A stretch of 62,031 bases of DNA, from positions 1-62,031 of the forward strand of contig NZ_CAJPNR010000009.1 of assembly GCF_905372115.1 (NCBI RefSeq), given 5' to 3'. Origin of the DNA: an uncultured Streptococcus sp. (GTDB lineage Bacteria > Bacillota > Bacilli > Lactobacillales > Streptococcaceae). Numbering within the stretch: the stretch's first letter is position 1; every line of letters begins with the position of its first letter. A program made the translations under genes and the position numbers. The notes beneath the pieces are model-generated. The model had not been told where the DNA came from. It saw nothing but the letters and a program-made list of their open reading frames with translations, and ran no database searches. Shown here in pieces: positions 1 to 7,880 of this stretch.

Positions 1-2
1 CA

Positions 3-167
3 GAAATTGTCCATGAGATTAGCCCTGAGCAGTTGAAAAACTCTCAATTGACACCAGGCTTGCTTGAAGTGTTCAGCCGTAAGGATTCTGGCGGTCTGCC
101 CGTTTTACCTGGTCATGACAGTATTACCCACCTTCATACTGGTAAATTTGGGGATGAGGGACAGTAA
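3..167 (+). CDS. C-terminal fragment of an unidentified protein
   Basis: An open frame enters from the left edge and ends at TAA 165-167, leaving 54 C-terminal residues. It is followed at once by an intrinsic terminator, which supports it as the real end of a gene. The fragment is hydrophilic, with glycine/histidine-rich stretches such as LPVLPGHDS, no membrane segment and no motif I recognise. It is too short to name; the start lies outside the window. Confidence 0.6.
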   Translation, partial: EIVHEISPEQLKNSQLTPGLLEVFSRKDSGGLPVLPGHDSITHLHTGKFGDEGQ

Positions 168-190
168 TAATTTTAGTGTAATTTTTTTCC

Positions 191-226
191 AAGACTTTTA
201 CCATTTTACTGGTGAGAGTCTTTTTT
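191..226 (+). terminator. Intrinsic terminator of the left-edge gene
   Basis: AAGACTTTTACC pairs with GGTGAGAGTCTT, using two G-U pairs, around a short loop and runs into six T residues. It lies 24 bases after the upstream stop codon. Confidence 0.85.
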
Positions 227-243
227 ACGTACAGCAATAAACT

Positions 244-287
244 AAAAAACCCCTTTGTCAGCTACTGTGAGTGACAAAGGGATTTTT
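244..287. terminator. Bidirectional terminator between convergent genes
   Basis: CCCTTTGTCA (251-260) pairs perfectly with TGACAAAGGG (272-281). It has A residues on the left and T residues on the right, so it can stop transcription from both sides. It serves the minus-strand siderophore operon that ends at 290. Confidence 0.85.
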
Positions 288-289
288 CA

Positions 290-982
290 TTAGTCGAGAT
301 GCCATTGTGTGGCCAGCCAATCGGAAAAGGCAGCATAGCGCTCTTTGAGGGCTTCATGATGACCGTAAGAATCAAAGACGGAGAAAGTGGTAAGGATTTC
401 TTTCTGAATCAAGCGATGAATTTCTTCAGCATAAAAAGGAGCTTTGGAAAGTCGGTTTGAGTGATTCGCGCCTTCTGTCTTTCCATTCTGCAAATAAACC
501 AGACAGTCCTTGTTTTTCAAGTCCTGTGTCTGGCAATAGTCGCTAAAACCTGGGTACCAAAAAGAACCGCAGATAGAAAAAACACAAGGAATCTCGGAAA
601 CGCTATAGAGACTGTAAACAGCCGCTAGTCCACCGAGAGAGTAGCCACCATAGGCAATTCTATTTTCATCCAGTAGGTAACTCTGTCTGATTTCTGCTAA
701 TATACCGTTGAATAGTTTCTGGTGGTAGCTATCTGCTCCGCCGCCAAAATCGGGATTGTCAGGCTTTAGAGCATTGGCTTTCCAGAGGGTATAATCGTCC
801 AGCCTGTTGTTTGATATCAGTCCGATCAAGATTACCGATGAAGAAAGCTTGCTTAGGTAGTTTATCTGTCCATCGTTTAGCAAGACAGCAGGATAAGGTC
901 TCGATCCGTCATAATCTTGGGGCAGGGCAATTTTGACAGTGATACCCTCCCAGACAAAGGTCTTATTTATTGACAAAGTCAT
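290..982 (-). CDS. Putative siderophore esterase, alpha/beta hydrolase
   Basis: A 230-residue cytoplasmic protein of the esterase D / enterochelin esterase type (alpha/beta hydrolase fold). The nucleophile elbow GGYSLGG lies near residue 113 and a likely catalytic histidine lies in YGHH near residue 208. There is no signal peptide. The ATG at 982 overlaps the 3' end of the substrate-binding lipoprotein gene by 20 bases, and the gene is the last of an iron-siderophore ABC operon. Context therefore suggests hydrolysis of an imported ferric siderophore to release iron, as Fes/IroE enzymes do elsewhere. The family call is firm; the substrate is inference. A general carboxylesterase is the alternative. 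Confidence 0.72.
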   Translation of the reverse strand: MTLSINKTFVWEGITVKIALPQDYDGSRPYPAVLLNDGQINYLSKLSSSVILIGLISNNRLDDYTLWKANALKPDNPDFGGGADSYHQKLFNGILAEIRQSYLLDENRIAYGGYSLGGLAAVYSLYSVSEIPCVFSICGSFWYPGFSDYCQTQDLKNKDCLVYLQNGKTEGANHSNRLSKAPFYAEEIHRLIQKEILTTFSVFDSYGHHEALKERYAAFSDWLATQWHLD

Positions 983-1991
983 TGATTTTCTCGAGTGAGT
1001 CGATTACAGCAGGACCATAATCCATGAACTCATCATAGGATATGGTCATGATTTTCTGATTTTTGACTGCTGGGACATCTTCTAGAACAGGATTAGCTTT
1101 CATTAGATCAACTGCTTGCTCATCCATGGCCTTGTTGCGGTCGCTGGTTACGTAGATGATGACTTCTGGATCCATAGAGACCAGATTTTCCAAGGTCAAG
1201 TCAGAGGTTCCAGTCGCTACATTGGTATAGCCGAGCTGGTTAAGCAAGCTCTCCTGCAAGGCAGATTTATAGGCACCGAAAGTCTCATCGTTGTAAGCAC
1301 ACATGATGAGCGCTTTTTTCTTTTCGCCTTGGCTAGCCTTATTGGTCTTCTTAACACTGTCAATTCTTGCCTGCAGCTGGTCAGCATACTGATTGGCCTT
1401 GTCTTGGACATTAAAGATGGTTCCTATATTCTTGACATCTTCAACGATATTGCCTAGGTCTTGCTTGGTATTGGACAGGGAAGCCTTCTGTGTATAGACA
1501 GGGATTTTGTTTTCATTCCAGGCACTGACTGTCCCCAGAGACTTCTCGGAAAACATCATGTTTCGGCCAAGAAGAGCATCTGGCTCATAGGATAGCACAG
1601 TTTCCTGTGATACGGTTTTCTTGTCGCCAACTTGCGGAATGGTTGCAATATCAGCCTTGTATTTATCTGTGACATCATTGTCTGGATTGAGCATACCGGC
1701 GATCTTGTCTTTCAATCCTAGTTCAATCAAGATTTCGGTTGTTGAAAGGTTGTTGGTGATGACCTTTTCCGGTGCCTTTTCAAAGACCTGATCAATCTCC
1801 TTGCCTTCGGCATCGTAGGTTTTGATTGTCACTGGATATTTTGTCTCTGCTGTACTCTTTTTCGCGCTTTCAGTTTTGGAGGAAGATTGCGAAGTTGAGC
1901 TTTCTTTCGTACTTTCCTTTGATGAAGAATTACAGGCTGCCATTGTCAGTGCAGCAGTTGCGACGAGTAAGATACTGAGTGTTTTTTTCAT
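963..1991 (-). CDS. Iron-siderophore ABC transporter, binding lipoprotein
   Basis: A 342-residue lipoprotein. The N terminus is a lipoprotein signal with lipobox LTMAAC (cysteine at residue 20), followed by a Ser/Lys/Thr-rich linker to about residue 50. The rest resembles class III (FecB/BtuF-like) binding proteins, with the typical EKVITNN start and a late MDPEVIIYV segment. It should capture ferric siderophore or haem at the membrane surface and deliver it to the permease encoded upstream. The SD AAGGAAGGAAAT lies just before ATG 1991. It is third in the order permease, ATPase, lipoprotein, esterase. The ligand cannot be read from sequence. Confidence 0.85.
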   Translation of the reverse strand: MKKTLSILLVATAALTMAACNSSSKESTKESSTSQSSSKTESAKKSTAETKYPVTIKTYDAEGKEIDQVFEKAPEKVITNNLSTTEILIELGLKDKIAGMLNPDNDVTDKYKADIATIPQVGDKKTVSQETVLSYEPDALLGRNMMFSEKSLGTVSAWNENKIPVYTQKASLSNTKQDLGNIVEDVKNIGTIFNVQDKANQYADQLQARIDSVKKTNKASQGEKKKALIMCAYNDETFGAYKSALQESLLNQLGYTNVATGTSDLTLENLVSMDPEVIIYVTSDRNKAMDEQAVDLMKANPVLEDVPAVKNQKIMTISYDEFMDYGPAVIDSLEKINDFVNK

Positions 1992-2046
1992 ATTTCCTTC
2001 CTTTCTTGGACTTGGAGCTTGTATAGATAAAGCTGAAAACAGACTC

Positions 2047-2802
2047 TTATAGATACTGAATCATGGCCTGTCGATCGTTAGTCCAGATCACTTTGCTCTG
2101 AATACCGTAAACGGCTTGCAGTGAATCATGGGTGATGGCCTCCTTTGGAGCGCCTTGGTATGCAATCTCACCTCCCTTCATGAGGTACAAATAGTCTGAA
2201 TACCGACAAGCCAGTTGGATATCGTGTAGAACAGCCAAAACATTGATCTTTAGGTCTTTCACGATACGCAGCATATCCAGCTGGTATTTGATATCCAGAT
2301 GATTGGTTGGCTCGTCTAGGAGCAGTAGGCTTGGCTGCTGGGCCAAAGCGCGTGCCAGCAGGACTCTTTGCTTCTCACCGCCAGACAGGGATAGATAGGT
2401 TCGGTCCCCCTTATCTAGCATATCTACCTGCCTCAAGGCATGACGGACGAGGGCATAGTCTTTTTCGCTCTCTTTTTGAAAAAGGGACAGATGCGGCGTC
2501 CTGCCCAGCATGACGATTTCTTGGACGGTGCAGTCAAACTGAAGATGGTTAAACTGAGTTACAACGGCTATTTTCTGGGCTGCTTTTTTTATGCTGACCT
2601 GTTCAAGTGGCCTTCCGTCTAGATAAATGTTCCCGCTGTCAGGTTTGATTTGGCGGTAAATGGTTTTGAGCAGACTAGTTTTACCGCTTCCGTTGGGCCC
2701 TAAAATGGTGTGAAACTGATTTCCCTCGACCTTGAATGAAATCCCTTTCAAGATTTCTTTTTGGCCGACGGCATAGTGGATATTTTGGCAAGTTAGATCC
2801 AT
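2047..2802 (-). CDS. Iron-siderophore ABC transporter, ATPase
   Basis: A 251-residue FecE/FhuC-type ATPase with Walker A GPNGSGKTS near residues 35-43, signature LSGGEKQR near 138 and Walker B LLLLDEP near 158, with a D-loop and switch histidine after it. It powers the permease encoded one base upstream (stop at 2804, start at 2802), so the two are probably translationally coupled. An AAGGAGG-type SD lies inside the end of the permease gene. Family assignment is firm; the substrate is inferred from the neighbours. Confidence 0.9.
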   Translation of the reverse strand: MDLTCQNIHYAVGQKEILKGISFKVEGNQFHTILGPNGSGKTSLLKTIYRQIKPDSGNIYLDGRPLEQVSIKKAAQKIAVVTQFNHLQFDCTVQEIVMLGRTPHLSLFQKESEKDYALVRHALRQVDMLDKGDRTYLSLSGGEKQRVLLARALAQQPSLLLLDEPTNHLDIKYQLDMLRIVKDLKINVLAVLHDIQLACRYSDYLYLMKGGEIAYQGAPKEAITHDSLQAVYGIQSKVIWTNDRQAMIQYL

Positions 2803-2803
2803 A

Positions 2804-3850
2804 TCAGCTGCTTACCTCCTTTCGGCTTTTGGCAACAATGTAGATGAAGAAGGGGGCGCCGACTAAAGCGGTGAAGATCCCAATCGGCAGCTCGGCATTT
2901 TTGACCAAAATTCGAGCCAAAACATCTGCCCAGACAAGAAAGAGAGAGCCGAGCAGGGTTGCGATAGGAAAGAGCCTTTTGTAGTTGGTACCGACTAATC
3001 TACGAGCAATGTGCGGAGTGATTAGTCCGACGAAGCCGATAATGCCGCAGCAGGCAACCAGCACCGCTGTCATGATTGCGACAATTGTGATATAAAGGAA
3101 CCAGTAAAAATGCAGAGGTACCCCCAGTGTCAAAGCTGCTTCGTCACCCATCATCATGGTATTGAAAATACGATACTGGGAACAGAAAAACAAAAAGGAG
3201 AAACCAACAATAAGAGCCGGCAAGGCAAGGTCTGACCAAGAAGTTCCGGCTAGCGAGCCCATGGTCCAGAACTTGATCGTCATAAGGCTGTCAGCATTAG
3301 CACCGACAGAAATGATAAAGTTGGAAAAGGCGATAAAAAGGGCATTTACAACTGTTCCTGATAAAATCAGACTGCTTGTCGTCATTTTTCCCTGCATGGA
3401 TGCGATAAAAAGGACCACTGCCGATGCCAGAATGGCTCCTATAAAGGCACCTGTGCCAGTAATGGATTTGAGTCCTAAGATAATGCTTAGTGTGGCTCCG
3501 AAGGTTGCACCCGCTGAAATTCCCAGGATATAAGGCTCTGCGATGGGATTATTGACAGTAGATTGCATGACGCTGCCACAGACAGACAGCCCAGCACCAA
3601 CTAGGATTCCTAAGAGCACTCTTGGAACCCGCATGTTCCAAACAATAGCGATTGTAGACGGCGATAGTTTGCCTGTGCCAAGGGAGAAACCGAGCTTGCT
3701 GAAAATAATCTGGTAAGTATCTTGTATATTAATAGTGACCGATCCCAAAGATACTGCCAAAAAGAGGGAGCAAGCCAGAAAAATGATGAGAAGCAAGAGC
3801 AGGCAGATATAGCGAGAAAATCCGTGATTTTCTGACTTTTTGAAGAGCAT
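2804..3850 (-). CDS. Iron-siderophore ABC transporter, permease
   Basis: A FecCD/BtuC-type permease with many hydrophobic helices and the conserved RVPRVLLGILVGAGL and GFVGLITPH segments. I place the start at ATG 3850 (348 residues) because AAGGAGG stands six bases upstream. An in-frame ATG at 3898 would add 16 residues but falls at the predicted transcription start and has no SD. The BtuC fold normally has ten helices, and the length fits. It is first in the operon; no clear Fur-type operator was recognised upstream. Confidence 0.88.
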   Translation of the reverse strand: MLFKKSENHGFSRYICLLLLLIIFLACSLFLAVSLGSVTINIQDTYQIIFSKLGFSLGTGKLSPSTIAIVWNMRVPRVLLGILVGAGLSVCGSVMQSTVNNPIAEPYILGISAGATFGATLSIILGLKSITGTGAFIGAILASAVVLFIASMQGKMTTSSLILSGTVVNALFIAFSNFIISVGANADSLMTIKFWTMGSLAGTSWSDLALPALIVGFSFLFFCSQYRIFNTMMMGDEAALTLGVPLHFYWFLYITIVAIMTAVLVACCGIIGFVGLITPHIARRLVGTNYKRLFPIATLLGSLFLVWADVLARILVKNAELPIGIFTALVGAPFFIYIVAKSRKEVSS

Positions 3851-3903
3851 CCAGACCTCCTTAACAGCAAAGATTAGAATTTTTAGACAATTTTTCATAA
3901 AAA

Positions 3904-3909
3904 ATTATA
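3904..3909 (-). promoter_or_regulatory. -10 element of the siderophore operon
   Basis: On the minus strand TGTTATAAT is an extended -10 element ending at 3904. Transcription would start near 3897, giving a leader of about 47 bases to ATG 3850. No good -35 is visible. Confidence 0.6.
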
Positions 3910-4322
3910 ACATTTTTAAATCAGAAGGGCAAGAAGGGATAAAAACCTCTGATATGACAAGGTTTAATGACGCTTTCTATTGGTAGCAAAATTTTTTCTC
4001 TTTTCAGTGATGAAAACATCTTGCTGGTGTAAGAACTGGTTAGAGCGGATCAATTGAGTTCTTCGGAACGCCTCTACAGACGACTTCATTGGAGAAAAAG
4101 TGGGTGAATCTAAATGACTTAGTATAATTACTAGGAAACAAGAAAAAACGACAGAAACTTTTCTATCGTTTTTTGAAATTATAAATGCGTAAGGACCAAG
4201 AGAGCTATAATGATGTTCAAAGTCTATTTGAGCTAAAGAAGAGTGAGAAGCGCTCACGGTATTCGATTTCCTCATTAATCAAAAATGTGATACCTGAAAG
4301 CCTCCAACAATGATAGCTAAAA
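3910..4322. other. Gene-free stretch with one strong hairpin
   Basis: There is no convincing gene. An open minus-strand frame of about 100 codons (4275-3964) has no SD and no recognisable family. The one clear structure is AAAAAACGACAGAAA (4143-4157) pairing with TTTCTATCGTTTTTT (4160-4174), a terminator-like hairpin that ends in T on both strands but follows no gene. The stretch may be a decayed gene or insertion. Confidence 0.4.
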
Positions 4323-4348
4323 TGGGCAGATGGCTTTTGCCACGCCCA
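4323..4348 (-). terminator. Terminator of pepQ
   Basis: On the minus strand TGGGC-GTGGC, loop AAAA, GCCA-TCT-GCCCA is followed by TTTT. It lies about 40 bases after the pepQ stop codon. The stem has a small internal mismatch. Confidence 0.65.
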
Positions 4349-4384
4349 ATAATCATTCAAGACATAAAATAGGCTTATAAAATT

Positions 4385-5467
4385 CTATTCAAAATACAAC
4401 AAGTCCTTGCTAGTTTCGGTGAAGAGTTCAAAACCATTCTTAGTGACATGGCCGCAGTCTTCGATGCGGACACCGACCTTGCCAGGGATATAGATACCAG
4501 GCTCAACAGAGAAGCACATGCCTTCTTCGATGACCATGTCGTTGCCCTCCATGATAGATGGAAATTCATGAACATCCATACCGATACCATGGCCGAGACG
4601 GTGATTGAAATACTCACCATAGCCCGCTTTTTCGATGACTTGCCGAGCGGCACGGTCTACTTCATGAGCTGTGACACCTGGCTTGATAAAGTCAAGTGCA
4701 GCTTGCTGGGCTTCCAAAGTCAGATGGTAGATATCTTTTTTGAACTGGTCCGGCTGGCCAACAGCAACGGTCCGTGTCATATCGCTGGCATAGCCATTAA
4801 CCATGCAGCCAAGGTCAAAAAGGAGGAGGGCGTTATTTTCGACTTTATTGGCTCCAGGAATGCCGTGCGGATTAGCTGCATTATTTCCCGTCAGCACCAT
4901 AGTTTCAAAGCTCATCTCATAGCCTTCTCGCTTGATGGCAAAGTCAATTTGAGCGATGATATCTGTTTCGGTATTGTCCAGTGAAATATTGTCAAAACCG
5001 ATATTGACAGCCTTGTCAGCATATTGCCCAGCTACCAGCATTTTCTGGATTTCATCGGCAGACTTAATCAGGCGCAAGCGGTTGACGTAAGGTGTCAGGT
5101 TGGCAAATTCTGCAGTTTCAAAGACGGTTTTCAATCCATGATATTTGGTCAAAATCAAGTTATCAAACTCAAGAGCGACAGTCTTGAAGGAGTGAGCCGG
5201 AAGGGCTGCTTTAATCTTCTGCCAAGGATTTTCAGAGTCCATATAGCCAAGGACTGAAAAGGGAACAGAACCTGAAGCACGCTCAACTTCTAGAGCAGGC
5301 ACAAAGAGCAGGGGCTCATGGTCAGGAAAGACAAACAAAAACATCTGCCGCTCATGCGGGTCACTGTAGAAACCAGTCAGATAATTGATAGTGACTGGAT
5401 CAGACAGAACAGCGGCATCTAGCTTCTCATTCTCGAGATAGTGGGTGATTTGTTGAATTTTTGTCAT
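4385..5467 (-). CDS. pepQ: Xaa-Pro dipeptidase PepQ
   Basis: A 360-residue M24-family metallopeptidase that releases proline from Xaa-Pro dipeptides in the cytoplasm. It has an N-terminal creatinase-like domain (about 1-125) and a C-terminal pita-bread domain. Metal ligands lie in LLLFDLGCMVNGYASDMTRT, HRLGHGIGMDVHE, SVEPGIY and RIEDCG. The start is ATG 5467 with AGAAGG upstream; a GTG two codons earlier is less likely. Divergence from ccpA is the classic arrangement in lactic acid bacteria, so the shared region with a cre-like site probably makes pepQ part of the CcpA regulon. Confidence 0.92.
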   Translation of the reverse strand: MTKIQQITHYLENEKLDAAVLSDPVTINYLTGFYSDPHERQMFLFVFPDHEPLLFVPALEVERASGSVPFSVLGYMDSENPWQKIKAALPAHSFKTVALEFDNLILTKYHGLKTVFETAEFANLTPYVNRLRLIKSADEIQKMLVAGQYADKAVNIGFDNISLDNTETDIIAQIDFAIKREGYEMSFETMVLTGNNAANPHGIPGANKVENNALLLFDLGCMVNGYASDMTRTVAVGQPDQFKKDIYHLTLEAQQAALDFIKPGVTAHEVDRAARQVIEKAGYGEYFNHRLGHGIGMDVHEFPSIMEGNDMVIEEGMCFSVEPGIYIPGKVGVRIEDCGHVTKNGFELFTETSKDLLYFE

Positions 5468-5549
5468 GGTCACAACCTTCTTTCTATGCCTCTATTTTGG
5501 CAAAAAATGTCAAAAAAAGCAAGACTTTTCAAAAACTTATCAAAATACT

Positions 5550-5563
5550 TGAAAGTGTTTACA
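5550..5563. promoter_or_regulatory. Catabolite-responsive element (cre), pepQ/ccpA
   Basis: TGAAAGTGTTTACA matches the cre consensus TGWAANCGNTNWCA except for T in place of the central C. It lies between the divergent pepQ and ccpA genes, where CcpA bound to HPr-Ser46-P could act on both. Confidence 0.6.
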
Positions 5564-5593
5564 AGAAGTGATAAAATGGTGAATGTAGGAAAG

Positions 5594-5610
5594 TGAAAAC
5601 GATATTTTCA
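5594..5610. promoter_or_regulatory. Cre-like palindrome before ccpA
   Basis: TGAAAACGATATTTTCA is a symmetrical TGAAAA-N5-TTTTCA palindrome with the cre core ACG. It lies 19 bases before the ccpA start, so it would be inside the transcript or at its start. An autoregulatory roadblock site is plausible but unproven. Confidence 0.45.
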
Positions 5611-5629
5611 ATAGAAGAAAGGAAACTAT

Positions 5630-6634
5630 ATGAACACAGACGACACAGTAACTATTTATGATGTCGCCCGTGAAGCGGGAGTTTCGATGGCGACAGTCAG
5701 TCGAGTAGTGAATGGAAATAAGAACGTCAAAGAAAACACACGTAAAAAAGTTTTAGAGGTCATTGACCGTCTTGACTATCGTCCAAACGCAGTAGCACGT
5801 GGACTAGCCAGCAAGAAGACTACAACCGTCGGCGTTGTCATTCCAAATATTACCAATAGCTATTTCTCAACTCTGGCAAAAGGGATTGATGATATTGCTG
5901 AAATGTATAAATACAATATTGTCTTGGCTAACAGTGATGAGGACGATGATAAGGAAGTATCCGTTGTCAATACTCTCTTTTCTAAACAGGTGGATGGCAT
6001 TATTTTCATGGGCTATCATCTGACAGAGAAAATTCGCTCAGAGTTTTCACGTTCGCGTACACCGGTCGTTTTGGCGGGTACTGTCGATGTGGAGCATCAG
6101 CTTCCGAGCGTTAATATTGACTACAAGCAAGCAACGGTTGATGCTGTAGAATTACTGGCTAAGCGCAATAAAAAAATTGCCTTTGTCAGCGGACCGCTTG
6201 TAGATGATATCAACGGGAAAATCCGTCTATCAGGCTATAAAGATGGCTTGAAGAACAAGAAACTTTCATACAGCGAAGGCTTGGTTTTTGAATCTAAATA
6301 TTCTTATGATGATGGCTACCACTTGGCAGAGCGTGTTATTGCTTCCAAAGCAACTGCAGCTTTTGTCACAGGAGATGAGTTGGCAGCAGGCCTCTTAAAT
6401 GGTCTGTCTGATCAAGGAATCAAGGTTCCAGAAGATTTTGAAATCATTACCAGTGATGATTCGCAAGTAGCTCGTTTCACTCGTCCTAACCTTTCCACAA
6501 TCGGTCAGCCTCTTTATGACATCGGCGCTATCAGTATGCGCATGCTGACTAAGATTATGCATAAGGAAGAATTGGAAGAACGCGAAGTTCTCCTAGCTCA
6601 CAGCATTAGCGAGCGTAAATCAACTCGGAAATAA
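5630..6634 (+). CDS. ccpA: Catabolite control protein A
   Basis: A 334-residue LacI/GalR-family regulator. The helix-turn-helix and hinge occupy residues 1-60 (TIYDVAREAGVSMATVSRV, then RPNAVARGLAS), followed by a periplasmic-binding-protein-like effector domain. CcpA binds cre sites when complexed with HPr phosphorylated at Ser46, which the hprK product encoded at 36092 would make. The start has SD AGAAAGGAAA. Divergence from pepQ and the two cre-like sites upstream support identity and autoregulation. Confidence 0.96.
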   Translation: MNTDDTVTIYDVAREAGVSMATVSRVVNGNKNVKENTRKKVLEVIDRLDYRPNAVARGLASKKTTTVGVVIPNITNSYFSTLAKGIDDIAEMYKYNIVLANSDEDDDKEVSVVNTLFSKQVDGIIFMGYHLTEKIRSEFSRSRTPVVLAGTVDVEHQLPSVNIDYKQATVDAVELLAKRNKKIAFVSGPLVDDINGKIRLSGYKDGLKNKKLSYSEGLVFESKYSYDDGYHLAERVIASKATAAFVTGDELAAGLLNGLSDQGIKVPEDFEIITSDDSQVARFTRPNLSTIGQPLYDIGAISMRMLTKIMHKEELEEREVLLAHSISERKSTRK

Positions 6635-6738
6635 GCGGTGAGATAGAAGCTTGATTATCAAGTCTTCTGAGCTTGAAAAGCGACAAAAGAGACCAAGCAA
6701 ATTACTGCTTTAAGAGAGTTTTATGATTATGAAGCGAG

Positions 6739-6765
6739 GCTGAGGTGTAGTACCTCAGCTTTTTT
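6739..6765 (+). terminator. Terminator of ccpA
   Basis: GCTGAGGT pairs with ACCTCAGC and runs into six T residues. It lies about 105 bases after the ccpA stop; the intervening sequence holds no gene. Confidence 0.85.
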
Positions 6766-6867
6766 GTGTTTCCATTCAGTTAGAGCAGTTTTCTAAGCTT
6801 TATCAGGCTTTGGATGGATTTTTTACCTCATTTGCCCTTGTGGATTTCCTTTTTATTTTATTTTAGG

Positions 6868-6873
6868 TATAAT
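6868..6873 (+). promoter_or_regulatory. -10 element immediately before the GT4 gene
   Basis: TATAAT stands seven bases before ATG 6881. A start at the usual distance would leave almost no leader. AGGA after the -10 could act as an SD only for a longer transcript. No good -35 is visible, so the promoter call is moderate. Confidence 0.5.
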
Positions 6874-6880
6874 AGGAAGT

Positions 6881-7879
6881 ATGAAAGTATTACTGTATCT
6901 TGAAGGAAAGTCCGTTTTGGAGAAATCAGGAATCGGCCGAGCCCTCCAGCATCAGATGCATGCCTTGGATTTGGCTGGGATTCCTTATACGACGGACGTT
7001 TTAGGAGATTATGATGTGGTCCACATCAATACCTATGGTCCTCGTAGCTTGCTTCTCCTGCATGCTGCCAAGAGGGGCAATAAAAAAGTGATTATGCATG
7101 GGCATTCGACCAAGGAGGACTTTGAAAATTCCTTTATTGGTTCCAATCTTTTTGCTCCGCTTTTTGGTAAATACCTAACTCACATGTATAAAAAGGCGGA
7201 TTTCATTATCACGCCGTCGGAGTATTCCAAGCAGCTGATCCAGTCTTATGGGGTCACTACGCCTATGGTGGCTGTGTCAAACGGTATTGACCTGCCTAAG
7301 TATAAGAAAGATTCTCGCAAGGAAGAAGTTTTTAAAAAGTATTTCAAGATTGAAGATGGGCAGAAGGTGGTCGTCTGTGCTGGTCTTTATTTCCGCCGCA
7401 AGGGGATTGAGGATTTTGTAGAGGTTGCCCGCAGGATGCCAGATGTGCGCTTTATCTGGCTGGGCTCTATCAATCTCTGGCTGATTCCGCGCAAGATTCG
7501 CCGTCTGGTTCTCTTTGACCACCCTGATAATGTCGAATTCCCTGGCTATTTTAAGGGAGCGGTATTTCAGGGAGCCATGTCTGGAGCAGATGCCTTCTTT
7601 TTCCCGTCCTATGAGGAAACTGAAGGAATTGTTGTCCTGGAAGCCCTGGCCAGTGAGCAGAATGTTGTGCTGCGTGATATTCCAGTCTATCAGGGCTGGG
7701 TGGATGAGCGTTCAGCCGATCTCTGCAACAATGTAGATGAGTTTGTCCAGTCTCTGAGAAATATCCTAGATAAAAAGGTGGATAAGCGTGAAGCAGGCTA
7801 TCAGGTGGCTAAAAGCCGGTCAATTGACGATGTCTCAGGTCAGTTAGTTGAGGCTTATCAAACAGTTTTGGAGATGTAA
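6881..7879 (+). CDS. cpoA: GT4 glycosyltransferase, CpoA-like glycolipid synthase
   Basis: A 332-residue retaining GT4 (GT-B fold) glycosyltransferase with the donor-site E-X7-E motif in YEETEGIVVLEAL near residue 247. Its size and its partner gene match pneumococcal CpoA, which adds galactose to glucosyl-diacylglycerol to form the two-sugar glycolipid of the membrane. There is no membrane helix; a peripheral inner-leaflet location is expected. It ends one base before the next GT4 gene, so the pair is co-translated. The pairing is the main basis for the name; the sugar transferred cannot be read from sequence. Confidence 0.72.
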   Translation: MKVLLYLEGKSVLEKSGIGRALQHQMHALDLAGIPYTTDVLGDYDVVHINTYGPRSLLLLHAAKRGNKKVIMHGHSTKEDFENSFIGSNLFAPLFGKYLTHMYKKADFIITPSEYSKQLIQSYGVTTPMVAVSNGIDLPKYKKDSRKEEVFKKYFKIEDGQKVVVCAGLYFRRKGIEDFVEVARRMPDVRFIWLGSINLWLIPRKIRRLVLFDHPDNVEFPGYFKGAVFQGAMSGADAFFFPSYEETEGIVVLEALASEQNVVLRDIPVYQGWVDERSADLCNNVDEFVQSLRNILDKKVDKREAGYQVAKSRSIDDVSGQLVEAYQTVLEM

Positions 7880-7880
7880 G

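Noticed and set aside
4035..4110. tRNA-like string (GGTTAGAGC, then GTTCTTCGGAAC)
   Set aside because: No acceptor stem, anticodon arm or CCA context can be formed around it.
3964..4275. Minus-strand open frame of 103 codons
   Set aside because: No SD, no recognisable motif and a terminator-like hairpin inside it; more likely chance or decay.
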